Shown piece after piece: positions 8,045 through 15,947 of a stretch of 64,000 nt of DNA (position 1 is its first letter; each line of letters opens with the position of its first letter). Position numbers and translations under genes: made by a program. Source of the stretch: Alkalibacter rhizosphaerae (GTDB taxonomy: Bacteria > Bacillota > Clostridia > Eubacteriales > Alkalibacteraceae). The stretch spans positions 2,170,001 through 2,234,000 of the forward strand of contig NZ_CP071444.1 of the NCBI RefSeq assembly GCF_017352215.1. The letters run 5' to 3'. Below the pieces are notes generated by a model that worked only from the letters and a program-made list of their open reading frames with translations, searched no databases and was not told the origin of the DNA.

Positions 8045-8638
8045 CTATTTCTTCGGCGGTTGCCATACTTTCCAGACATTACCTGCCAATTCTGTGGAAG
8101 GTTTCAAAGTGATGCCACCTTCTACCCAGCCAGAGGGCATGACTTCTCCGGTCTTTTGATGATGTTGGTATGCCTTGATCTGTCGCACCAACTCCTCCGG
8201 ATTTCTTCCGACAGGAGGACTCAAGACCTCGGCTGCCTGAACGACGCCTTCCGGATCGATCAGAAAACGACCGCGGACGTTTGTTCCGGCATCTTCATCA
8301 TAGACATCGTACAATCGGCCGATGGCTCCTGTTTGGTCGGATACCATGGGGAATGGGATGTCGTTGCCCACCATTTTACTCAGTTCTGTTTCGTTCCAAA
8401 TTTTGTGAGAAAATACACTGTCAGTACTCACCGATAAAACTTCAACATTCAATGCTTGCAACTTGTCATAGCTCACGGCTATGTGTGAGATCTCGGTCGG
8501 TCAGACAAAGGTGAAGTCGCCTGGATAAAAACAGAGAACGACCCATTTTCCCTGGTAGTCCGACAATTTCACTTTTTTGATTTTGCCTTCATGAAATGCA
8601 GAGCCGGTAAAATCAGGTGCTTTTTTCGTGACTAGCAT
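8045..8638 (-). CDS. Selenocysteine-containing peroxiredoxin (PrxU type, UGA read as Sec)
   Basis: An AhpC/Prx1-like peroxiredoxin that reduces peroxides with a Sec in place of the peroxidatic Cys. The frame starts at ATG 8638 (AAAGGAG eight bases upstream) and runs 197 codons with one internal TGA at 8501-8503, codon 46. The context is [14 protein letters not shown], exactly where Cys sits in the family motif FTFVCPTE. Protein homology continues on both sides ([11 protein letters not shown] before; [14 protein letters not shown] and [11 protein letters not shown] after). A SECIS-like hairpin follows the TGA, and tRNA-Sec, selA and selB are next downstream. The C-terminal resolving Cys (normally EVCPxxW) is Met here (EVMPSGW); the only Cys is residue 36. 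Gene callers that treat TGA as stop will report only the part from 8476. Confidence 0.95.
8466..8503 (-). promoter_or_regulatory. Bacterial SECIS-like element
   Basis: Eleven bases after the TGA (8501-8503) a hairpin can form: CTCAC at 8489-8485 pairs with GTGAG at 8476-8472 around an 8-base loop (ACATAGCC), and the stem can extend through an internal mismatch. Distance and size fit a bacterial SECIS read by SelB. Assigned by position and pairing, not by a model search. Confidence 0.6.
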
Positions 8639-8657
8639 GATTGCAACTCCTTTCGTT

Positions 8658-8672
8658 TTAGAATGATTCTAT
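8658..8672. promoter_or_regulatory. PerR-box-like operator upstream of the Sec peroxiredoxin
   Basis: The 15-mer TTAGAATGATTCTAT contains a perfect 6-1-6 palindrome (TAGAAT-G-ATTCTA) and matches 11 of 14 fixed positions of the Per box TTATAATNATTATAA known from Bacillus. It lies 20 bases before the ATG, next to A/T-rich promoter sequence. PerR control of a peroxidase is biologically sensible, but no perR gene is in the window. Confidence 0.55.
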
Positions 8673-8738
8673 ATTTATAGTTTAACCATATAATTACAAA
8701 ATGTCAACGAGTTGCGGCTGAAATTACACAATATTAAA

Positions 8739-8768
8739 AACGGAACTCCTGAAGAGTTCCGTTGGGTC
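8739..8768 (-). terminator. Terminator of the 84-residue gene
   Basis: A perfect 10-bp hairpin (8739-8748 with 8754-8763, arms AACGGAACTC / GAGTTCCGTT), followed on the minus strand by a run of T (A-run at 8736-8740 on plus). It closes the minus-strand gene ending at 8802. Confidence 0.75.
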
Positions 8769-8801
8769 TGCTTGATCATAACAACGACGTGCATATTTGT
8801 T

Positions 8802-9056
8802 TTATGTAGCCAGAGGGTTGTTGAAATCAAAGGAAAACCCAGTGGATTTGTATTCTCTGGACAGCAGTTCTTTTCCCATTTGAATGGCTTCTTCCTGGGA
8901 GATGTCTACCCGGATGTCTCTAGACTCCAACAAGTCAAAAATGGAATCGATCAGATATTTTTTCAACGTGAATCCACCAAAAATTTTCTTTTGTATGTGC
9001 ACTTCGTATTTGTCGTCATAGACGATAACGGTCTCGTTCCCGAATTTCAGCTTCAT
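8802..9056 (-). CDS. Small protein of unknown function (84 aa)
   Basis: I do not recognise this protein. The coding call rests on a clear GAGGTGG ribosome site four bases before ATG 9056, a terminator directly after it, and no competing gene. The sequence is soluble-looking, slightly charged, with alternating hydrophobic residues at the N-terminus (KLKFGNETVIVYDD) suggesting beta strands, and a probable helix around LIDSIFDLLES. There is no signal peptide, membrane segment or Cys. It is divergent from uvrC and may share the A/T-rich promoter region at 9060-9150, where TGGTATAT occurs on the minus strand. Confidence 0.6.
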   Translation of the reverse strand: MKLKFGNETVIVYDDKYEVHIQKKIFGGFTLKKYLIDSIFDLLESRDIRVDISQEEAIQMGKELLSREYKSTGFSFDFNNPLAT

Positions 9057-9175
9057 AATTCCACCTCGCGATCTAAACTTTTTTATACGTATTTTATGTG
9101 TTATTATAATATATACCATTTTAGTCTTAAAAGAAACTTGTTTGTATATTTTTTATAATGGAAAGAACGGTGTTT

Positions 9176-11038
9176 ATGGATAAACTAAAGGAACTTCCGG
9201 ACAAACCCGGCGTATACCTGATGAAGGATAAAAAAGGGGACATTATTTATGTAGGGAAGGCAAAGAACCTAAAAAACCGGGTGCGCCAGTATTTTCAATC
9301 GTCGGCGAATCACGGCTTGAAAGTGCAGACCATGGTACGAAAGATCCAGGATTTTGAGGTGATCGTTACAGATACGGAATCGGAAGCCTTGATTTTGGAG
9401 TTCAACCTGATTAAAAAGCACATGCCCCGATACAATATCATGCTCAAAGACGACAAATCTTATCCTTATATCAAGGTGACCTTGCAGGAGGACTACCCCA
9501 GGGTTTTCATGACCCGGAACGTTAAAAAGGATGGAGCCCGCTACTTTGGACCTTATACCAGTGTTGCAACGGTACGACAAACGCTGGATGCCATCGAAGA
9601 GGTCTATACATTGAAGCAATGCAGTAAAAAGATGGATGGAAAAAAAATCAACCAGCGTCCATGTCTGAATTATTTTATTGGTCGATGCCCAGGTGTTTGT
9701 ACCGGGACTGTAGACAAAGAAGAATATCGGAAAAAGATCGATCAAATCGTCGACATTCTCAAAGGGAAAGACAAAGTTTTGCTGGAAAACTTGTCCAGGG
9801 CAATGGAAGAAGCTTCCGCAAACTTGGAGTTCGAACAGGCGGCAAAATACCGGGATCAGATCCAAGGGATCAAAGCTATTGGAGAGAAGCAAAAGATCAC
9901 CTCAGAATCGGAACACGATCAGGATGTGATCCATTTTGCCATGGACGAGACGGACTTGTGCATCCAGGTTTTCAAGATCCGATCTGGAAAGATGCTGGGA
10001 AGAGAGACCCATATGTTGGAATTTTTTCAGGAGGGGGACGATTTTCTCAACCAGTTTGTCAAGCAATATTACTATAATCGAACCATGATCCCCCGGGAGA
10101 TCTTGTTGCCTTATGAGATCGAGGACCAGGAATCCATGGAGGAATGGTTGAAGTCAAAGAGGGGCACCAGGGTATCCATCATGGTTCCGCAAAAGGGAGA
10201 CAAGAAAAAACTCTTGAACATGGTGGAGGAAAACGCAAAACTGGTTCTCTTCGAGCATCAGAACAAAAGGAAAAGAAAGGTTCTCAATGAAGTGTTTTGT
10301 CGGGACTGGCTGATGGAAAAGCTGGATTTGGAAGAATCCCCAAATCGCATTGAATCCTTTGATATTTCTCATCTGGGAGGGAAAGACAGTGTAGGCGCAA
10401 TGGTGGTTTTTGAAGATTTCAAACCATTGAAAAAAGCATATCGACGTTTCCGCATCCAGTCTGTACAAGGCCAGGACGATTATGCCAGCACCCAGGAAGT
10501 GGTTTTTCGTCGAATGGAGCGGGGTGTGAAGGAAGAAAAGGAACCGAATAGCAAGGGCAGCTCTTTTTTGCCGTTTCCACAAGTGATCATGGTGGATGGA
10601 GGATTGGGTCACGTACAGTCCGTTCAAAAGATCCTGGATTTGTACGACAAAAATATCACGGTTTGCGGACTGGTGAAAAACGACCGGCACCGGTTGGAAG
10701 GTCTGGTCACCAGCAAGGGGACTGTGGAGATCCCAAGAGGAACGCCAGTCTATTATCTCTTGAACGCCATATCTGAAGAAGTCCATCGATTTGCAGTCGA
10801 GTATCATCGAAAGCGTCGGGATCAGGGGATGCAAAAATCGGAATTGTCCCAGGTGCCAGGGATCGGCCCTGCCAGGCAGAGGATCCTTTTGGAAACTTTT
10901 CAAAGTGTGGAAGAGATCCGTAGTGCCACGGTGGACCGGTTGGCTTCCGTACCGGGGATCGGCGTTGATGTGGCAAATAAAATTGTAGCGTATTTTCATT
11001 CGACGTTGGAAGATGAGGAGGAACAGCGTGAAATATAA
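9176..11038 (+). CDS. uvrC: Excinuclease ABC subunit C
   Basis: UvrC makes the two incisions around DNA lesions in nucleotide excision repair with UvrAB. The 620-residue protein has the N-terminal GIY-YIG nuclease (PGVYLMKDKKG..IIYVGKAKNL), a UVR motif near residues 195-235 (LEFEQAAKYRDQI), the RNase H-like 5' nuclease (ESFDISHLGGKDSVGAMVVF) and two C-terminal helix-hairpin-helix motifs (VPGIGPARQ, VPGIGVD). An upstream ATG at 9158 is in frame but has no ribosome site and overlaps a TATAAT (9154-9159), so ATG 9176, ten bases after GGAAAG, is preferred. uvrA and uvrB are not in the window. It heads the uvrC-HAD-hprK-PHP run. Confidence 0.95.
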   Translation: MDKLKELPDKPGVYLMKDKKGDIIYVGKAKNLKNRVRQYFQSSANHGLKVQTMVRKIQDFEVIVTDTESEALILEFNLIKKHMPRYNIMLKDDKSYPYIKVTLQEDYPRVFMTRNVKKDGARYFGPYTSVATVRQTLDAIEEVYTLKQCSKKMDGKKINQRPCLNYFIGRCPGVCTGTVDKEEYRKKIDQIVDILKGKDKVLLENLSRAMEEASANLEFEQAAKYRDQIQGIKAIGEKQKITSESEHDQDVIHFAMDETDLCIQVFKIRSGKMLGRETHMLEFFQEGDDFLNQFVKQYYYNRTMIPREILLPYEIEDQESMEEWLKSKRGTRVSIMVPQKGDKKKLLNMVEENAKLVLFEHQNKRKRKVLNEVFCRDWLMEKLDLEESPNRIESFDISHLGGKDSVGAMVVFEDFKPLKKAYRRFRIQSVQGQDDYASTQEVVFRRMERGVKEEKEPNSKGSSFLPFPQVIMVDGGLGHVQSVQKILDLYDKNITVCGLVKNDRHRLEGLVTSKGTVEIPRGTPVYYLLNAISEEVHRFAVEYHRKRRDQGMQKSELSQVPGIGPARQRILLETFQSVEEIRSATVDRLASVPGIGVDVANKIVAYFHSTLEDEEEQREI

Positions 11039-11864
11039 ATTCATTGCCGTAGATATCGACGGTACTTTGCTCAACAGTAAAGGAGAATTGACGCCCAAAA
11101 CAAGGAAGTGGATCCACCGAGTGTGGAAAGACGGGATCCTGTTCGCCATTTCAACAGGAAGGCCTATTCAAGGGGTCATGCCTCTGATCGAAGAAATTGG
11201 GTTGGATTTGCCGTTGATCACTTACAACGGATCCATGGTCCTCATGGCGAACTCCAAAGAAATCATTTATCAGAGGGTGATGAAACCGGAAGCGGTTCGC
11301 GAAGTATATCGCTTGGGGGAGAAAGAGGATCTGACCATGATACTCTGGTCGGAAAATACGCTATTCACCAATCGGATCGACGGCCGATCCAAAGACTATG
11401 CTTCCCTGACGGGAACTCCATTGCAACTGGTGGACTCCTTGGCATCCATAGAAAAACGGATCACAAAGATGCTTTGGTACGATGAAGTGGATCGGATCCA
11501 ACAATTGGCTGGCAGCATACCGACAGTGTTGATGAACAAAGAGGTGGTTTCCCATACATCCCTGCCTTATTTTTTGGAATTTGTGGATCGTCAGGCATCC
11601 AAAGCCATTGCCATCGATGTATTGGTCAGAAAATACGGCATTAAACGAGAAGAAGTGATGGCTATAGGAGATTCCTACAATGACGCATCCATGCTGGAGT
11701 ACGCAGGACTCGGTGTAGCCATGGGAAATGCACCGGAAAAGATCAAGAGACTGGCTGATGTGGTGACGACAGGTTGTGATGAAGAAGGGGTGGCTCATGC
11801 CATCGAAAAATATATTTATGGAGGGTTGTCGGATGAAAGAGATACTGATCAGCAAGTTTTGTAA
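11028..11864 (+). CDS. Cof-type HAD hydrolase (sugar or nucleotide phosphatase)
   Basis: A 278-residue HAD phosphatase of the Cof/IIB group. Motif I is DIDGTLLN with both Asp, motif II STGRP, motif III the Lys near SKAIAIDVLV, and motif IV GDSYNDASML. The GTG at 11028 follows GAGGAGG by six bases and overlaps the uvrC end, so it was chosen over an in-frame start 15 bases upstream. Such enzymes dephosphorylate sugar phosphates, flavin or PLP-like substrates; the substrate is unknown. It overlaps the 5' end of hprK. Confidence 0.88.
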   Translation: MKYKFIAVDIDGTLLNSKGELTPKTRKWIHRVWKDGILFAISTGRPIQGVMPLIEEIGLDLPLITYNGSMVLMANSKEIIYQRVMKPEAVREVYRLGEKEDLTMILWSENTLFTNRIDGRSKDYASLTGTPLQLVDSLASIEKRITKMLWYDEVDRIQQLAGSIPTVLMNKEVVSHTSLPYFLEFVDRQASKAIAIDVLVRKYGIKREEVMAIGDSYNDASMLEYAGLGVAMGNAPEKIKRLADVVTTGCDEEGVAHAIEKYIYGGLSDERDTDQQVL

Positions 11865-12768
11865 AGAGCTGGATCTGGAGATCGTCTGCGATGGGGGCCA
11901 TGATGCCATTCATTTGAGCAACAGCAGCATCAATCGCCCTGGTCTTCAGCTGTATGGATATTATGACCATTTTGATTCGGATCGGGTTCAGATCGTCGGA
12001 ATGGTGGAAAACAGCTATTTGAATTCCCTGAAAGCAGAAGAAAAATTGGAGAAACTGGGGAAGTTTTTCACCTATCATTTTCCATGTCTGGTCATTGCTT
12101 GGGACCTGGATATAGAAGACGATCTTTTGGATCTTGCCAACAAGTACCACCGAGTAGTTTTAAAGTCAAAAAAAGAAACAACCAAGGTCATCAATCAGGT
12201 CATCAATTACCTGGACGTGGAGTTGGCACCTGTCATTTCCGTTCACGGTGTTCTGGTTGAAGTATTTGGGGTAGGCGTCTTGATCACCGGATCCAGTGGA
12301 GTAGGGAAAAGTGAGACGGCTCTGGAACTTGTTAAAAGAGGACACCGTTTGATCACCGACGACATGGTGGAGATCAAACGGATCGGGGATCGGCTACATG
12401 GGGTTGCCCCAAAATTTCTAAAGCAATACATGGAGATCCGGGGGATCGGCATCATCGATGTCCGAACCCTGTATGGCATTGGAGCGGTGAAGGAGTCCAT
12501 GGAACTCGATATGAACGTTCATCTGGAGCATTGGGACAGCGAGAAATATTATGATCGACTGGGATTGGATGAAGAATATCATCGCATTCTGGACGTGGAC
12601 ATTCCCCGAGTCGTTATTCCGGTCACATCCGGCAGGAACCTGGCCATCATCATCGAAGCAGGAGCCAGAAACAACCGTTTAAAATACATGGGAATCAACT
12701 CAGCGCAGGAATTTTGTGATAGAATAAGCAAGAGCAATGAAAATATGGATGGATCAGACAGGGGTTGA
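11833..12768 (+). CDS. hprK: HPr kinase/phosphorylase
   Basis: HprK phosphorylates and dephosphorylates Ser46 of HPr, controlling carbon catabolite repression in Firmicutes. The 311-residue protein has the N-terminal domain, then the Walker A loop GSSGVGKSE at about 152-160, and the conserved kinase signature around RGIGIIDVRTLYG. ATG 11833 follows GGAGGG; the frame is open further upstream but that part lies inside the HAD gene. The presence of hprK between uvrC and a PHP gene supports a clostridial origin. Confidence 0.95.
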   Translation: MKEILISKFCKELDLEIVCDGGHDAIHLSNSSINRPGLQLYGYYDHFDSDRVQIVGMVENSYLNSLKAEEKLEKLGKFFTYHFPCLVIAWDLDIEDDLLDLANKYHRVVLKSKKETTKVINQVINYLDVELAPVISVHGVLVEVFGVGVLITGSSGVGKSETALELVKRGHRLITDDMVEIKRIGDRLHGVAPKFLKQYMEIRGIGIIDVRTLYGIGAVKESMELDMNVHLEHWDSEKYYDRLGLDEEYHRILDVDIPRVVIPVTSGRNLAIIIEAGARNNRLKYMGINSAQEFCDRISKSNENMDGSDRG

Positions 12769-12772
12769 TCGA

Positions 12773-13519
12773 ATGAAGATCGTTGTGGATACCCATACGC
12801 ACACCTTGGCTTGTCAACATGCATACAGCACCTTGGGTGAAAATGTTCGTGAAGCAGCCCGTAAAAGCTTGGAATTGATCTGCTTGACGGAACACGGACC
12901 TCAGTTGCCTGGAAGCCCTCACCCTTATTTCTTCGGAAATATACGGGTAGTTCCACCAATGATGGAAGGGGTAAAGATCCTAAAGGGCATGGAAGCCAAT
13001 ATTTTGGATGAAAATGGCACTTTGGATTTGCCAATGCAATATTTAAATCGCATGGAGATCATACTGGCCGGGCTGCATAACAGTTGTTTTAAGCCGGGAA
13101 GCGAAAGAGAGAATACGAAGGCCATCATACGTACCATGGAAAAGGAGATCGTGGATGTCATCGTTCATTCTGGCAATCCGGCATATCCGCTGAATTACAG
13201 TGATGTCTTGAAAGCCGCGAAAGACACTAACACCCTTATTGAAATAAACAACAGCTCTTTTGTTCATTCCCGAAAAGGCAGTTATCCAAATTGCAGATTG
13301 ATCGCAGAAGAATGCTTGAAACGGGAAATCAAGATCACTCTGGGCAGCGATGCCCATATGGCTTGCGACGTAGGAGAATTTGGTGTGGCATTGGAATTGT
13401 TGAAAGATCTCCAGTTTCCAGAAGAGCTGGTGATGAATACGGATGTAGGCAAGTTGACCAAGTACTTGGAGAAAAAAGGACGGGTCCTTTTTATGGATCC
13501 GAGAAATGAAGACAAATAG
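12773..13519 (+). CDS. PHP domain phosphoesterase (YcdX-like)
   Basis: A 248-residue PHP-fold metal hydrolase. Metal ligands are visible as DTHTHT near the start, TEHGPQ, GLHNSCF, VHSGNP and GSDAHMACDVG near the end, the order found in YcdX-type phosphatases. Such proteins hydrolyse phosphomonoesters with a trinuclear metal centre; the natural substrate is unknown. ATG 12773 follows AGGGG and lies four bases after the hprK stop, so the two genes are probably cotranscribed. Confidence 0.85.
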   Translation: MKIVVDTHTHTLACQHAYSTLGENVREAARKSLELICLTEHGPQLPGSPHPYFFGNIRVVPPMMEGVKILKGMEANILDENGTLDLPMQYLNRMEIILAGLHNSCFKPGSERENTKAIIRTMEKEIVDVIVHSGNPAYPLNYSDVLKAAKDTNTLIEINNSSFVHSRKGSYPNCRLIAEECLKREIKITLGSDAHMACDVGEFGVALELLKDLQFPEELVMNTDVGKLTKYLEKKGRVLFMDPRNEDK

Positions 13520-13531
13520 AGGAGGATGAAC

Positions 13532-14053
13532 ATGAAACAAAACCCGATCGTAACATTTGAATTGAAAAACGGAGGAGTCATCAAAGCAGAGCTTTATCCG
13601 GAGAAAGCACCAAACACGGTAAACAATTTTTTATCTTTGGTCAACAAAGGATATTATGACGGCCTGATCTTTCATCGAGTTATTCGAGGATTCATGATCC
13701 AGGGTGGTTGCCCCAATGGCACAGGCATGGGAGGACCCGGTTATGGAATCAAGGGGGAATTTTCTTCCAATGGGTTTCCCAACGACCTGCAACACGAAAA
13801 AGGTGTGTTGTCCATGGCCCGGTCCATGAGCCCAAATTCTGCCGGATCCCAATTTTTCATCATGCATGAAAATTCGCCTCACCTGAACGGACAATATGCT
13901 GCTTTTGGTAAAGTGGTGGAAGGACAGGATGTGGTGGATTCCATTGCAGAAAGCAAAACAGGAAGACAGGATCGACCAGTGGAGGACGTGGTCTTGGAGA
14001 AAGTGACTGCAGAAACCTTTGGAGAAGAATATCCGCAACCGGAAATCGTATAG
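13532..14053 (+). CDS. Cyclophilin-type peptidyl-prolyl isomerase
   Basis: A 173-residue cytoplasmic cyclophilin catalysing cis-trans isomerisation of prolyl bonds. Signature FHRVIRGFMIQGGCPNGTG contains the catalytic Arg region, followed by SMARSMSPNSAGSQFFI and the HLNGQYAAFGKV segment. No signal peptide. ATG 13532 is six bases after GGAGG; the ATG two codons earlier touches the ribosome site and is unlikely. It sits in a plus-strand run between the PHP gene and degV. Confidence 0.92.
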   Translation: MKQNPIVTFELKNGGVIKAELYPEKAPNTVNNFLSLVNKGYYDGLIFHRVIRGFMIQGGCPNGTGMGGPGYGIKGEFSSNGFPNDLQHEKGVLSMARSMSPNSAGSQFFIMHENSPHLNGQYAAFGKVVEGQDVVDSIAESKTGRQDRPVEDVVLEKVTAETFGEEYPQPEIV

Positions 14054-14064
14054 GAGGCTTGACA

Positions 14065-14925
14065 ATGACGATCAAACTGATAACAGACAGTTCCTGCGAC
14101 TTGGATCGAAACTTGCTAAATGAGGAAAATGTAGAAATCATACCCATATACGTCAGTCATGACGGTAAGGATTATAAAGACGGGGTGGATATCACTCCGG
14201 AAGAAATTTATCAGGGAATGCGCAATGGGAAAGTATACAAAACGGCACAGGTGACCGTTCATGATTTTGAGACTGTTTTCGAAAAGTTCGCATCCCAAGG
14301 GTTGGACATCCTGCATCTGAGTTTTTCTTCGGGGCTTTCTGGAACCTACGGAGCTGCTGTTCTGGCTGCTGATATGGTAAAAGAAAAATATCCCAACATT
14401 CGATTGGAAGTAGTGGATACGAAAGCGTCGGTAAATGGATTGGGATTGATCGTTTTGGATATATTGGCCGCCAGAAGAGAAGGGGCGGACATGGACCAAT
14501 TGTTGGAGTTGTTGGAAGATCGGATCCGACGAATCGAACACATTTTCACCGTTGCCGATTTGGATTATCTGTTTCGCGGTGGTCGTTTAAGCAAAGGGGC
14601 GGCTGTTGTAGGGAACATGCTCAATATTCAGCCCATTTTGCGGGTGGACGAAGAAGGAAAGCTTCAACAGATGGATAAGGTACGGGGGAGAAAGAAGCTT
14701 TTTAACCGGATCCTTGCGATCATGGAGGAAAAGGCCGATGATTTGGACAAGCAGACCATTGCCTTGAGCCATTGCGACGACGAGGAAGAGGCACAAAAAC
14801 TGGTGGAGGCCATTCGAGAAAAATTCGGTTCTACAGAATTTGTTGTCAATATGATGGGAGCTGCCATCGGAGCACATACGGGACCAGGCACCATCTGTGT
14901 GTTTTTCTATAATAGCAAAAAGTAA
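14065..14925 (+). CDS. DegV family fatty-acid-binding protein (copy 1)
   Basis: DegV/FakB proteins bind a fatty acid and present it to FakA kinase. This 286-residue copy starts IKLITDSSCDL and contains LSFSSGLSGTYG, the family fatty-acid/phosphate loop, and RGGRLSKGAA. ATG 14065 lies seven bases from AGGAGG; a TTG at 14059 is too close to it. A second, divergent DegV protein is encoded convergently right after. No fakA is in the window. Confidence 0.9.
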   Translation: MTIKLITDSSCDLDRNLLNEENVEIIPIYVSHDGKDYKDGVDITPEEIYQGMRNGKVYKTAQVTVHDFETVFEKFASQGLDILHLSFSSGLSGTYGAAVLAADMVKEKYPNIRLEVVDTKASVNGLGLIVLDILAARREGADMDQLLELLEDRIRRIEHIFTVADLDYLFRGGRLSKGAAVVGNMLNIQPILRVDEEGKLQQMDKVRGRKKLFNRILAIMEEKADDLDKQTIALSHCDDEEEAQKLVEAIREKFGSTEFVVNMMGAAIGAHTGPGTICVFFYNSKK

Positions 14926-14929
14926 AAAA

Positions 14930-14968
14930 AGGCTGTTGAAAACCGGATCGAGTTTTCAACAGCCTTTA
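14930..14968. terminator. Bidirectional terminator between the two degV genes
   Basis: A perfect 14-bp hairpin (14930-14943 with 14952-14965) with T-rich sequence on the plus side and A-rich sequence on the other, placed between convergent genes. Confidence 0.85.
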
Positions 14969-14978
14969 TATATCCAGG

Positions 14979-15815
14979 TTAAAATGCAACCACAATTCCG
15001 CCATCATCCATATACACAGCACTCAAGCCCTGGGCTTCCGTCACGATCACGTCCTGGAAATTATATTTTTCCATGACCATGTCTTTGACATAATGTGCTT
15101 TTTCCAAGGCATTGCAATGGACGACGCCAAAAATTCTATCGGAGAAATCGGAGCCTTCGCTGCCGATGAGCTCCACCATTTTTTTCAACGCTTTTTTTGT
15201 TCCTCTGGATTTTTCTACCAGTTTTATTTCTCCGAGCCCGTCAGCAGCCAGGATCGGTTTGATATGGAGGAATTGGGCAAACATGCCGGTCAACTTGCTC
15301 ATTCGTCCATTTTTGATCAGATTATCCAGATTTTCCAAAACAAACATGGTCTTCATTTCCTTGATGTAGGCCTCCGTGTTCTCCACGATCTCTTTTAGAG
15401 AAAGGTTGTGGTCGATGTATTTTTTCACACGGATCACAATAAGGGTCTCAGCAATGGCGGCACTCAAGGAATCGAATACATGGATAAATTTGTTTTCGAA
15501 TTGTTCCAGGTACATGTCTTTTGCGGTCATGGCGCTGTTGTAGGTGCCACTGAGTCGTGAAGATATGGTCACCACGAAGATATGTTCCCCTTCCTTGTAT
15601 TTTTCAAGAAAGTGTTGGGGAGACGGACAGGCAGTTCGAATCGCACCAACAGATTTTTTCATTTTAGATATGAGGGTATCCAGAGGGAGGGTCTCATCAT
15701 CGATGAGATCTTCTCCGTCGATTTGTATGGTAAAAGGTACGGTTGCATGATTGATCTCGGCTTGCTGTTCTTTTGTTAGATCACAGCTGCTCCCGACGAC
15801 GATTTTGTAATCCAT
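14979..15815 (-). CDS. DegV family fatty-acid-binding protein (copy 2)
   Basis: A 278-residue DegV/FakB homologue with VVGSSCDLT at the start, TISSRLSGTYNSA as the binding loop and KNGRMSKLTG. It is clearly a different subgroup from copy 1: the sequences share only the family motifs. ATG follows GAGGAAAAA. An extended -10 (TGG then TACAAT on the minus strand, 15857-15849) lies about 35 bases upstream. The pair probably differs in fatty-acid preference, which is inference. Confidence 0.9.
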   Translation of the reverse strand: MDYKIVVGSSCDLTKEQQAEINHATVPFTIQIDGEDLIDDETLPLDTLISKMKKSVGAIRTACPSPQHFLEKYKEGEHIFVVTISSRLSGTYNSAMTAKDMYLEQFENKFIHVFDSLSAAIAETLIVIRVKKYIDHNLSLKEIVENTEAYIKEMKTMFVLENLDNLIKNGRMSKLTGMFAQFLHIKPILAADGLGEIKLVEKSRGTKKALKKMVELIGSEGSDFSDRIFGVVHCNALEKAHYVKDMVMEKYNFQDVIVTEAQGLSAVYMDDGGIVVAF

Positions 15816-15848
15816 TTTTTCCTCCGATCGGTGCTTTTATTTTATGTA

Positions 15849-15857
15849 ATTGTACCA
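15849..15857 (-). promoter_or_regulatory. Extended -10 promoter of degV copy 2
   Basis: Minus-strand TGG-TACAAT with no recognisable -35, about 35 bases before the ATG. Same form as the extended -10 elements before acpS, rodA and plsY. Confidence 0.45.
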
Positions 15858-15947
15858 TAATGGATGGGAAAGATAAAGGAAGGAAAAAAAGGAAATCTTT
15901 GATATAATGTAGTCATAAGAAAGTCTTTATAGAAAGGATGAGGGGTC

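Noticed and set aside
8281-8514. Plus-strand ORF over the peroxiredoxin
   Set aside because: It is the complement of a gene with clear protein homology on the minus strand and has no ribosome site.
10154-11149. 331-codon minus-strand ORF opposite uvrC
   Set aside because: Antisense shadow of conserved uvrC domains with no family resemblance.
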